From assembly GCA_021828605.1 (NCBI GenBank), contig JAJZEG010000226.1, positions 1 through 5,153 on the forward strand: DNA of 5,153 nt, written 5' to 3'. The notes under the pieces are model-generated. The model worked only from the letters and a program-made list of their open reading frames with translations, ran no database searches and was not told the DNA's origin. Within the stretch, counting starts at the first letter, position 1. Each line of letters opens with the position of its first letter. The position numbers were made by a program, and so were the translations under genes. Positions 1 to 5,153 of the stretch are shown one piece after another. Source of the stretch: Pseudomonadota bacterium (GTDB lineage: Bacteria > Pseudomonadota > Alphaproteobacteria > Acetobacterales > Acetobacteraceae).

Positions 1-422
1 TGGCGAAACACATCATCGGCGGAGGCTGCGAAAAAATCATAATGACCCAACCAGGAGGCCAGCCGAGCCCCCACCACCGCAGGCTTACCGGCCCGATCCG
101 GCAACGCCCCGCACTCGATCCAACTGGTGATCAAAGCCCGCGCCCGTCCACGCGCCGCATCGGTCCCTAAGGCCCGCAAATCGCGCAGCCAGGTAAACCC
201 ATGCACATGATCGAGCAGTGAGGCGCTCGCATGGATATCCGCAAAACTACCCGGCACCAACCGCCGCGCGGCACCCAGATAATCAATATCGCCCTTGAGC
301 AGCCGCGCCCCGCGCCCCGGATCACCCGGCCAAGGGTCGCGAATCGATAAAGAAGGCGCATCCGGGATCGCCGGCCCCCGCAACCCGGCAAAACGCGCGA
401 CCCATTCGCGCGGTCCCGTCAT
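1..422 (-). CDS. Heparinase II/III family protein, N-terminal part (runs off left edge)
   Basis: The reading frame runs without stops from an ATG at 422 down to base 1, giving 140 complete codons with the 3' end outside the window. The start is well fixed: an in-frame TGA lies four codons upstream, and an AAGG Shine-Dalgarno sits about six bases before the ATG. Visible hallmarks are DPWPGDP at residues 29-35, a LLKGDIDYLG stretch after it, the HGFTWLRDLRALG block near residue 80, and WLGHYDFFAASADD at about 124-137. This spacing matches the helical N-terminal region of alphaproteobacterial heparinase II/III-like proteins, which are usually 500-600 aa. The catalytic heparinase II/III-like domain would lie outside the window. 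The family is named after polysaccharide lyases, but the substrate of this alphaproteobacterial branch is not known to me. It diverges from the receptor gene and shows no obvious link to it. The family call comes from recognising the pattern, not from a search. Confidence 0.72.
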   Translation of the reverse strand, partial: MTGPREWVARFAGLRGPAIPDAPSLSIRDPWPGDPGRGARLLKGDIDYLGAARRLVPGSFADIHASASLLDHVHGFTWLRDLRALGTDAARGRARALITSWIECGALPDRAGKPAVVGARLASWLGHYDFFAASADDVFR

Positions 423-480
423 GAACGACCTTCAACGGAGCGAGGTCGAGAATCGGCGCGCACTGCATGGATCATACGCT

Positions 481-510
481 ATCTTAGAGGAGACGAACGC
501 CACACCACAA
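481..510 (-). promoter_or_regulatory. Candidate promoter of the heparinase-like gene
   Basis: Read on the minus strand, a TTGTGG -35-like hexamer (510-505) is followed after 18 bases by TAAGAT (486-481), which matches four of six positions of the sigma-70 -10 box. A start near 474 would give a leader of about 50 bases before the ATG at 422. Only the hexamers and their spacing support it. Confidence 0.35.
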
Positions 511-596
511 GCGCCGTTCCCGCCCCTGCACCCGCCCGGCATGATCGCTGGGTCCGGCATCCCTCATTGCCTTGAATCACCCCTCGCAAAAATTTG

Positions 597-612
597 TTGC
601 AATCGATTGTAA
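597..612. promoter_or_regulatory. LacI-family operator upstream of the TonB-dependent receptor
   Basis: The sequence TTGCAATCGATTGTAA is an eight-plus-eight dyad with one mismatched pair (G599 against T610) and a CG at its centre (604/605). Its AATCGATT core fits the AAnCGnTT pattern typical of LacI/GalR-family operators. The identical 16 bases recur at 4423-4438, in front of the transporter and beside the lacI-type gene. It lies about 150 bases before the receptor start and just upstream of a -10-like CATAAT, so it probably overlaps the -35 region and represses by occlusion. Binding by the regulator encoded at 3165-4253 is inferred. Confidence 0.8.
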
Positions 613-623
613 ATGCGGATACG

Positions 624-629
624 CATAAT
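624..629 (+). promoter_or_regulatory. Candidate -10 box of the receptor promoter
   Basis: CATAAT matches five of six positions of the sigma-70 -10 consensus and lies 11 bases after the operator. No good -35 hexamer exists at normal spacing. The bases 17 upstream (601-606) fall inside the operator and read AATCGA, so the promoter would be weak or activator-dependent if this is the true -10. It would give a leader of about 125 bases. Confidence 0.4.
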
Positions 630-748
630 TTCCAAGGCTGCACGACCAAGCGTTAGAGCCTGATCGTTTGGAATTGACGCGCGATATGCGCGGCAATGAC
701 AAGCGTGAATCAGCCTCGCACTCTTGTCCTAACGCATCCGATTTCGAC

Positions 749-756
749 AGGGAGAG
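749..756 (+). promoter_or_regulatory. Ribosome binding site deciding the receptor start
   Basis: The purine-rich AGGGAGAG ends five bases before the ATG at 762, with its GGGAG core seven bases away. The alternative in-frame ATG at 696 has no comparable site, and starting there would put 22 polar residues before the signal peptide. The site therefore favours 762. Confidence 0.75.
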
Positions 757-761
757 AAAAA

Positions 762-3125
762 ATGAACCGTCCTCGCGCCTCGGCGCTGCCCATCGCCTCG
801 CTTTACGTCACGACCGCGCTCGCGGCCAGCATGTTGAGCTTCGCCTGCGCGCAGGCCCAAACCCCAGCCCCAAAGCCGGTCACCACCGCCAAACCCGCTC
901 TGGCTGCAAAAACTAAAGCCAACCCGCTGAACCTCAACGCCATCGTGGTCACCGGCACCGCCCATCACGTGACGGAAATGCAATCGAGCATCTCGGTCAG
1001 CACCTTGGGCGCGACCCAGATCAGGCGCAGCGGCGCCAATTCAGCGACAGCGGTGCTGCGCAACGTGCCGGGCATTCACGTCGAATCATCGGGCGGCGAA
1101 GGCAATGCCAACATCACCGCGCGCGGCCTGCCCATTTCCGCAGGCGGCACCCGCTATGTGCAAATCCAGGAAAATGGCCTGCCGGTGCTGCAATTCGGCG
1201 ATCTGGATTTCGCCACCCCGGATAGTTTCGTCCGTATCGATGGGCTGCTCAGCCGGGTGCAGGTGGTGCGCGGCGGTTCCTCCTCGGTCTTCGCCACCAA
1301 CGCGCCGGGCGGGATCATCAATTTCATCGATCGCACCGGTCGGCTCAAAAACGGCGCCGTCTCGGTCACCAGCGGTCTGGGTTTTGACGAGCGCCGGGTC
1401 GATTTCAACTATGGCGGGCCGATTGATACCCATAACCGCTTTGAAATCGCTGGCTTCTACCATGTCGGCACCGGCAACCGAAGCTCGGGCCTGCAAGTAT
1501 TCAATGGCGGCCAGATCCATGGCAATTTCACCCATGATTTCACCGGCGGCTTCATTCGTTTCCGCTTCAAATATCTGAACGACCAAACCCCCACCTATCT
1601 GCCGGTGCCGGTGCAGACGGTGAACGGCAAAATCGTGCCTTTGCCCGGCATCGATCCGCGTTTCGCCAGCTTCTATTCCTCCAATCTCGGCTCGGACGTC
1701 ACCCTCACCCCGAGCAATGGTCGTCGCGCCACCAATTTCTCGACCGGCCTGACCACCAAAACCAAATCGGTCGGGTTTGAGCTGCGCAAAACCTTCGGCG
1801 ATGGCTTCCGCGTCGATGATAATTTCGATTTCGCGGCCAATTCCGGCAATTTCCTCGGGATTTTCCCGAGCAACAACACCATTGCCTTGACCGGCGCCAC
1901 CTATGCCAACGGCCCGAATGTCGGCCAGCCTTTCACCGGCCCAGCCTTCCCGGCGGTGGTGTTCAACACCCAGCTCAACAATCTCAATCTGCTCGCGAAT
2001 AATCTGCAAGTCTCGCGCAGCATCGCCACCGGCGGCTTCGGCACACTGACCCCGAATTTCGGCTTCTACGCCTCCAAACAGCGTGTTTATGAAACCTGGA
2101 ACTTCAACAGCTATATTTTCCAGGCCACCCAGAACAATCCCGCCCTGATCAACAGCACCAGCTCGATCGGCGGCGTCGGCAGCGGCTTCGGCGGCTGCTG
2201 CGACCGGGTGATCAATAACACCTACGTCACCACCGCACCCTATGCCGATCTCGGCTGGCAGATCGGCTCGTTCAATTTCGATGGCGGTGTGCGCTATGAT
2301 ATGCAATCAGCCTCGGGGGACTATAATTTCGCCACGCTCGGCCCGAGCGGCGCATTCTACACCTTGGCCAACCAGCAGCCGGTCAATTACAAAGTCCATC
2401 ATCTCTCCTACTCCTTTGGTGGCAATTATGAGTTCAGCCATCATCTCTCGGTATTCGCGCGCATCAGCAACGGCGTGTCGTTCAACGGTGATCGCCTGAT
2501 CTCCGCACCGAACAGTTCGCTCGACGGCACCGTGCCGATCCCGATCAATATCGTGAAACAATATGAAGGCGGCGTTAAATTCCGCGAAGATAATTTCAGC
2601 AGCTTCGTGACCCTGTTCAATGCCCGCACCGCTGAATCCAACTATGACCTGACCACGCAAGTCTCATCGACCAACACCTACCGCGCCTATGGTGCGGAAG
2701 TGGATCTGGGCTATTCCTACAATAACTTCACCATCTCCGGCAGCGCGACCTACACCCACGCCCGGATCACCAAAACCAACATCGCCGACACGCTCGGCAA
2801 AATCCCGCAGCGCCAGGCCAACTGGATATTCCAGATCTCACCGACCTATTACTACCATCACCTGACGGTCGGTGCGAATATCGATGGCACCACCGACTCT
2901 TATGGTGACAATCAAAACACCATCGTCATGCCCGGCTATGTGCTGTTCGGCGCGTTCCTGAGCTATCAGATCACCCCCAAAATCAGCGTGCTGCTGACCG
3001 GTGATAATCTGATGAACGCGACCGCCTATACCGAGTTCGACAATATCGGCAACGGCGTCGCCACCGCCGCCCGCGCCGCGAATGGCCGAACCGTCAAGGC
3101 AACCCTGCGCTACAAATTCGACTGA
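762..3125 (+). CDS. TonB-dependent outer-membrane receptor, probably for a carbohydrate
   Basis: This 787-aa protein has all parts of a TonB-dependent transporter. A signal peptide covers residues 1-32 (MNRPRAS, a hydrophobic stretch, then probable cleavage after AQA). A Pro/Ala/Lys/Thr-rich linker (33-59) leads to a TonB-box-like AIVVTG at 60-65. The plug runs from about 77 to 190, with VPGIHVESSGGEGNANI (102-118), ARGLPISAGG (120-129) and VVRGGSSSVFATNAPGGIINF (168-188). The rest is a barrel rich in alternating aromatic and polar strands, ending ATLRYKFD. Such proteins bind a ligand outside the cell and import it through the outer membrane using TonB-ExbBD energy. Its near-identical operator arrangement with an MFS sugar transporter and a LacI-family regulator points to an oligosaccharide or glycoside rather than iron. 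The exact ligand cannot be read from sequence. Two adjacent cysteines (479-480) in the barrel are unusual. Length and stop (TGA) indicate an intact gene. Confidence 0.93.
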   Translation: MNRPRASALPIASLYVTTALAASMLSFACAQAQTPAPKPVTTAKPALAAKTKANPLNLNAIVVTGTAHHVTEMQSSISVSTLGATQIRRSGANSATAVLRNVPGIHVESSGGEGNANITARGLPISAGGTRYVQIQENGLPVLQFGDLDFATPDSFVRIDGLLSRVQVVRGGSSSVFATNAPGGIINFIDRTGRLKNGAVSVTSGLGFDERRVDFNYGGPIDTHNRFEIAGFYHVGTGNRSSGLQVFNGGQIHGNFTHDFTGGFIRFRFKYLNDQTPTYLPVPVQTVNGKIVPLPGIDPRFASFYSSNLGSDVTLTPSNGRRATNFSTGLTTKTKSVGFELRKTFGDGFRVDDNFDFAANSGNFLGIFPSNNTIALTGATYANGPNVGQPFTGPAFPAVVFNTQLNNLNLLANNLQVSRSIATGGFGTLTPNFGFYASKQRVYETWNFNSYIFQATQNNPALINSTSSIGGVGSGFGGCCDRVINNTYVTTAPYADLGWQIGSFNFDGGVRYDMQSASGDYNFATLGPSGAFYTLANQQPVNYKVHHLSYSFGGNYEFSHHLSVFARISNGVSFNGDRLISAPNSSLDGTVPIPINIVKQYEGGVKFREDNFSSFVTLFNARTAESNYDLTTQVSSTNTYRAYGAEVDLGYSYNNFTISGSATYTHARITKTNIADTLGKIPQRQANWIFQISPTYYYHHLTVGANIDGTTDSYGDNQNTIVMPGYVLFGAFLSYQITPKISVLLTGDNLMNATAYTEFDNIGNGVATAARAANGRTVKATLRYKFD

Positions 3126-3138
3126 TTGCACACCCACG

Positions 3139-3163
3139 CCCGCCCGAGCAGCCCTCGGGCGGG
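3139..3163. terminator. GC-rich hairpin between convergent genes, probable bidirectional terminator
   Basis: A perfect 10-bp stem, CCCGCCCGAG (3139-3148) with CTCGGGCGGG (3154-3163), closes a five-base loop. It sits 13 bases after the receptor stop and directly against the regulator stop at 3165-3167. There is no T-run on either side, so it is not a classical intrinsic terminator. It may still terminate transcription or protect the 3' ends of both messages. Confidence 0.6.
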
Positions 3164-3164
3164 A

Positions 3165-4253
3165 TCAGCGATGCCGCTCCGACGATGCTCTGATCATCAA
3201 GCGCGTCGGCAATTCCACCGACTCCCCCGCTTCGCCTTCGATCCGGCGAAACAACAAATCCACCATCAAGCGCGCCCCGGTCGCGATATCCTGACGCACC
3301 GTCGATAAAGCGGGCGTATAGGCCGCCGCCACCATGATGTCATCGAACCCGACCACCGCGACATCGCGCGGGACATTCAGCCCATGTTGATCGAGGGCGC
3401 GAACCGCAGCCATCGCCACGACATCCGAGCTGGCAAACACCGCATCAATCGCCCGATCACGATCCAGAAACCCTGAAATCGCGGCGAACGCCCCTTGCCG
3501 ATCAAACGGCACCCGCATCACCAAATCCTCGCTCGGCCTCAACCCCGCCTCATGCAGCGCCCGGCAATAGCCCTGATAGCGCGCGGCCACCTCCGGCAAA
3601 TCCCGATTCCCCAGAAACGCAATCCGCTTATGCCCGCCCGCCAATAAATGCCGCACCGCCGCAGCAGCACCGCCGATATTATCCGACCCGACCGTCAAAT
3701 ACTGGTTATCCGGATTGCGCGCCCCCCACACCACCAAAGGCCGATAGCGCTGGGCGAGTTCATTGATCACCCCATGCTGCGTGCTCTGGCCGATCAACAA
3801 CACACCATCGGTCCGCCCCTCGCGCAATAAATCCGCCAACATGCGCGGCACATCCGAGCGAATTTTGCGCAACAACAAATCATAGCCCCGATTACTCAGT
3901 TGATCAGCCAGATTACCCAGCATTTCCAGAAAAAACGGATCAGCGATCCCCTGCTCGGATTCATGCGACAGCGGAATGACCACACTGATCGTCCCGGTGC
4001 GCGACAGCCGCAAATTACGCGCCCGCTGATCGATGCTATAGCCCTGCGCCGCAGCAATCGCCTCGATCCGCTGGCGCGTCGCCGCATTGACCAGCGCACT
4101 CCCCGCCAAAGCCCGCGAGACGGTGGATTCCGACACACCGGCAAGCTGCGCAATATCCGCCATTTTGACCTGGGCACCGATCTCATCGAACCCCAACCCG
4201 TTTTCCGTCGCCGTCGATTTCAGGGGCAATCCTGTTGTCTCATCTTGTTTCAT
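3165..4253 (-). CDS. LacI/GalR-family transcriptional repressor of the sugar-uptake locus
   Basis: From the ATG at 4253 this is a 362-aa protein. A helix-turn-helix covers residues about 31-50 (MADIAQLAGVSESTVSRAL). The hinge contains the family pattern ARNL (78-81), whose leucine normally intercalates at the central CG of the operator. The remainder is a periplasmic-binding-protein-like sugar-sensing domain, with DPFFLEMLGNLADQL, VVWGARNPDNQY, VGSDNIGGAAAA, RIAFLGNRDLPEVAARYQGY, AVFASSDVVAMAAV and VAVVGFDDI all recognisable. The start is uncertain. TTG at 4271 adds six residues. ATG at 4163 has the best Shine-Dalgarno (AGG, five bases away), begins exactly at the helix-turn-helix and gives 332 aa, a usual length for the family. 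An in-frame TAG at 4307-4305 excludes longer starts. The gene lies convergent to the receptor and divergent from the transporter, both of which carry the same operator, so it most likely represses both. The inducer is probably the transported sugar or a derivative, but this is inference. Confidence 0.92.
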   Translation of the reverse strand: MKQDETTGLPLKSTATENGLGFDEIGAQVKMADIAQLAGVSESTVSRALAGSALVNAATRQRIEAIAAAQGYSIDQRARNLRLSRTGTISVVIPLSHESEQGIADPFFLEMLGNLADQLSNRGYDLLLRKIRSDVPRMLADLLREGRTDGVLLIGQSTQHGVINELAQRYRPLVVWGARNPDNQYLTVGSDNIGGAAAAVRHLLAGGHKRIAFLGNRDLPEVAARYQGYCRALHEAGLRPSEDLVMRVPFDRQGAFAAISGFLDRDRAIDAVFASSDVVAMAAVRALDQHGLNVPRDVAVVGFDDIMVAAAYTPALSTVRQDIATGARLMVDLLFRRIEGEAGESVELPTRLMIRASSERHR

Positions 4254-4260
4254 CGGGCAA

Positions 4261-4284
4261 AACCGATCCAATATTGGTGCGATT
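4261..4284. repeat. Imperfect palindrome at the 5' end of the lacI-type gene
   Basis: A perfect 10-bp palindrome CCAATATTGG (4268-4277) is embedded in a 24-bp dyad in which 18 of 24 positions are self-complementary, including outer AA.CG and CG.TT. It lies in the regulator's leader, eight bases upstream of the ATG at 4253 and overlapping the alternative TTG start. It differs from the 16-bp operator and has a TA rather than CG centre. It could be a second protein-binding site or an RNA hairpin that covers the start. Confidence 0.4.
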
Positions 4285-4316
4285 ATTCTTGGCGTATGGA
4301 CGATCTACTCACCCTC

Positions 4317-4344
4317 CATATAAGATTACGCCAGCGACCGGCAA
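4317..4344 (-). promoter_or_regulatory. Candidate promoter of the lacI-type gene
   Basis: On the minus strand TTGCCG (4344-4339) is separated by 16 bases from TATATG (4322-4317). Each hexamer matches four of six sigma-70 consensus positions. Transcription would begin near 4310, giving a leader of about 57 bases to the ATG at 4253 or about 147 bases to the ATG at 4163. The operator at 4423-4438 lies roughly 80 bases upstream of this -35, so any autoregulation from there would need to act at a distance. Confidence 0.4.
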
Positions 4345-4422
4345 GCGACCCCCGCACCGGCGCCAACCCCACCCCGCCCGACCATCAGCCGAAAAACAAG
4401 GCGAAAACAATTTGAAAATAAA

Positions 4423-4438
4423 TTGCAATCGATTGTAA
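4423..4438. promoter_or_regulatory. LacI-family operator upstream of the MFS transporter
   Basis: This is the second exact copy of TTGCAATCGATTGTAA. Here the dyad extends to 20 bp (4421-4440) with a single mismatched pair, centred on CG at 4430/4431. Its right-hand end, TTGTAA (4433-4438), doubles as the -35 element of the transporter promoter, so bound repressor would directly block RNA polymerase. The copy has the same orientation relative to transcription as the one before the receptor. Confidence 0.82.
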
Positions 4439-4461
4439 TTCTCCCAACCCTCTGGCATAGT
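4433..4461 (+). promoter_or_regulatory. Candidate promoter of the MFS transporter, overlapped by the operator
   Basis: TTGTAA (4433-4438) matches four of six -35 positions and is followed, after exactly 17 bases, by CATAGT (4456-4461), which matches four of six -10 positions. The -35 lies inside the repressor site. A start near 4468 would leave about 77 bases of leader, enough to include the small ORF at 4504-4545. Confidence 0.5.
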
Positions 4462-4503
4462 TGGCGCGCCGCGCAACAATCGTGCAAGCCGTCAGGAATG
4501 ATC

Positions 4504-4545
4504 ATGGGCACCCATCGAACCGACCGCACCCGCGCAAAAAACTGA
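4504..4545 (+). CDS. Possible leader ORF coupled to the transporter start
   Basis: An ATG at 4504 has a good AGGA Shine-Dalgarno (4494-4497) six bases away and opens a 13-codon frame, MGTHRTDRTRAKN. An in-frame ATG at 4498 would make 15 codons. Its TGA overlaps the transporter ATG by one base (TGATG, 4543-4547). The transporter ATG has no Shine-Dalgarno of its own, so ribosomes ending here could restart on it. The peptide is Arg/Thr-rich and resembles nothing I recognise. Its translation is inferred only from the signals, and such a short frame could be chance. Confidence 0.3.
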   Translation: MGTHRTDRTRAKN

Positions 4546-5153
4546 TGCAGCCCGAGACCAAACCCGTCCTGTCGATCCGGCGCATCATTCTGATGAATGT
4601 CGGTTTTTTCGGCATCCAGTTCAGTTTCGGCCTGCAACAGGGCAATATGGGCCCGATTTACAGCTATCTCGGCGCCAGCGAAGCCGCCTTGCCGCTCCTG
4701 CAACTCGCCGGGCCGATCACCGGCCTGGTTCTGCAACCGATCATCGGCGCGCTGAGTGATCGCACCATCAGCCGGTTCGGTCGCCGCGTCCCCTATTTCC
4801 TGATCGGCGCAGCCCTGTGCAGCATCGGCCTGTTCGCCATGCCCTACAGCCCTGCCCTCTGGGTCGCCGCACTCCTGCTCTGGCTGCTCGATTCGGCCAA
4901 TAATATCACCATGGAACCCTACCGCGCCTATGTCAGCGACCGGCTGAACCCCAGCCAGCGCACGGCGGGATTCCTCACCCAAGGCGCCTTCACCGGCCTC
5001 GCCCAAACCCTCGCTTACATCGCGCCAACCATCCTGGTCCTGCTCGGCATGCACAGCAACGCGCTCAGCGCCAACGGCATCCCCGCCATCACCCGCATCG
5101 CCTTCGTGATCGGCGCCGTGGTCTCGATCACCTCGATCCTCTGCTCGGTGCTC
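4545..5153 (+). CDS. MFS sugar transporter (SLC45/sucrose-maltose type), N-terminal part, cut by right edge
   Basis: From the ATG at 4545 the frame is open for 203 codons to the window end. Proteins of this type have 12 membrane helices and usually 430-520 aa, so just under half is present. The opening MNVGFFGIQFSFGLQQGNM (17-35) forms helix 1. The MFS loop signature GALSDRTISRFGRR (68-81) follows helix 2, and its SRFGRRVPY form resembles the SLC45/plant sucrose-transporter motif. Helix 4 carries LLDSANN (114-120), followed by MEPYRAYVSD (123-132). About five to six helices are visible. The likely role is proton-coupled uptake of a disaccharide or glycoside across the inner membrane, paired with the receptor at 762-3125. 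In that design Caulobacter MalY works with MalA and Xanthomonas SuxC with SuxA. The ATG has no Shine-Dalgarno. An in-frame GTG at 4482 is possible but would add a charged, non-family-like extension. The substrate is undetermined. Confidence 0.88.
   Translation, partial: MQPETKPVLSIRRIILMNVGFFGIQFSFGLQQGNMGPIYSYLGASEAALPLLQLAGPITGLVLQPIIGALSDRTISRFGRRVPYFLIGAALCSIGLFAMPYSPALWVAALLLWLLDSANNITMEPYRAYVSDRLNPSQRTAGFLTQGAFTGLAQTLAYIAPTILVLLGMHSNALSANGIPAITRIAFVIGAVVSITSILCSVL

Noticed and set aside
167..391. Minus-strand 74-codon frame inside the heparinase-like region
   Set aside because: It is in a different frame from the recognisable heparinase-family sequence and has no family features.
295..612. 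Plus-strand 105-codon frame ending CNRL, like another at 4235-4438
   Set aside because: The shared CNRL-stop tail is just the operator TGCAATCGATTGTAA read as codons, not homologous protein ends. The 295-612 frame also overlaps the better-supported heparinase-like gene.
696..761. Upstream ATG extending the receptor by 22 residues
   Set aside because: There is no Shine-Dalgarno, and the extension would precede a standard signal peptide. ATG 762 has a strong AGGGAGAG site.
836..850. Possible lipoprotein cleavage site at SFAC in the receptor signal peptide
   Set aside because: The residues before Cys29 do not fit a lipobox (no Leu at -3), and a standard signal peptidase I site AQA lies just after.
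1086..2306. 406-codon open frame antisense to the receptor gene
   Set aside because: It lies wholly within a clear receptor gene and its translation is a low-complexity Ala/Gly/Glu/Ile mix typical of the antisense of GC-rich coding DNA. It shows no domain, and no ribosome binding site was noted.
4326..5054. 242-codon open frame antisense to the MFS transporter
   Set aside because: The opposite strand encodes recognisable MFS helices and the signature loop. The antisense product has no family features and runs across the operator and promoter.

Overview
The window looks like chromosomal DNA of a GC-rich alphaproteobacterium. An acetic-acid-bacterium-like (Acetobacteraceae) background is my best guess, from codon style and from the resemblance of the partial heparinase II/III-family protein and the LacI-type regulator to alphaproteobacterial families. 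That placement is from memory of those families, not from a search.

Layout: (1) 1-422, minus strand: N-terminal 140 codons of a heparinase II/III-family protein running off the left edge. (2) 423-761: a 339-bp divergent intergenic region with a candidate promoter for the heparinase-like gene, a LacI-type operator (597-612), a -10-like hexamer and several small inverted repeats in the long leader of the next gene. (3) 762-3125, plus strand: a complete 787-aa TonB-dependent outer-membrane receptor with signal peptide, TonB box, plug and barrel. (4) 3126-3164: a short convergent gap holding a strong GC-rich hairpin. (5) 3165-4253, minus strand: a complete LacI/GalR-family repressor. (6) 4254-4544: a divergent regulatory region with a second, identical copy of the operator (4423-4438), candidate promoters in both directions and a possible 13-15-codon leader ORF. 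(7) 4545-5153, plus strand: N-terminal 203 codons of an MFS sugar transporter of the SLC45/sucrose-maltose type, cut by the right edge.

The receptor, regulator and MFS transporter form a coherent carbohydrate-uptake locus. The receptor would bring an oligosaccharide or glycoside across the outer membrane with TonB energy, the MFS symporter would carry it across the inner membrane, and the LacI-family protein would repress both promoters until an inducer binds. The strongest direct evidence is the 16-bp sequence TTGCAATCGATTGTAA, present identically and in the same orientation before both the receptor and the transporter. It has the central CG and near-perfect dyad expected of a LacI-family operator. 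The sugar is not identified: no glycoside hydrolase or sugar kinase lies in the window, and such genes may follow the transporter beyond the right edge. I see no CRISPR array, tRNA, rRNA, insertion sequence or obviously novel defence or mobile system here.
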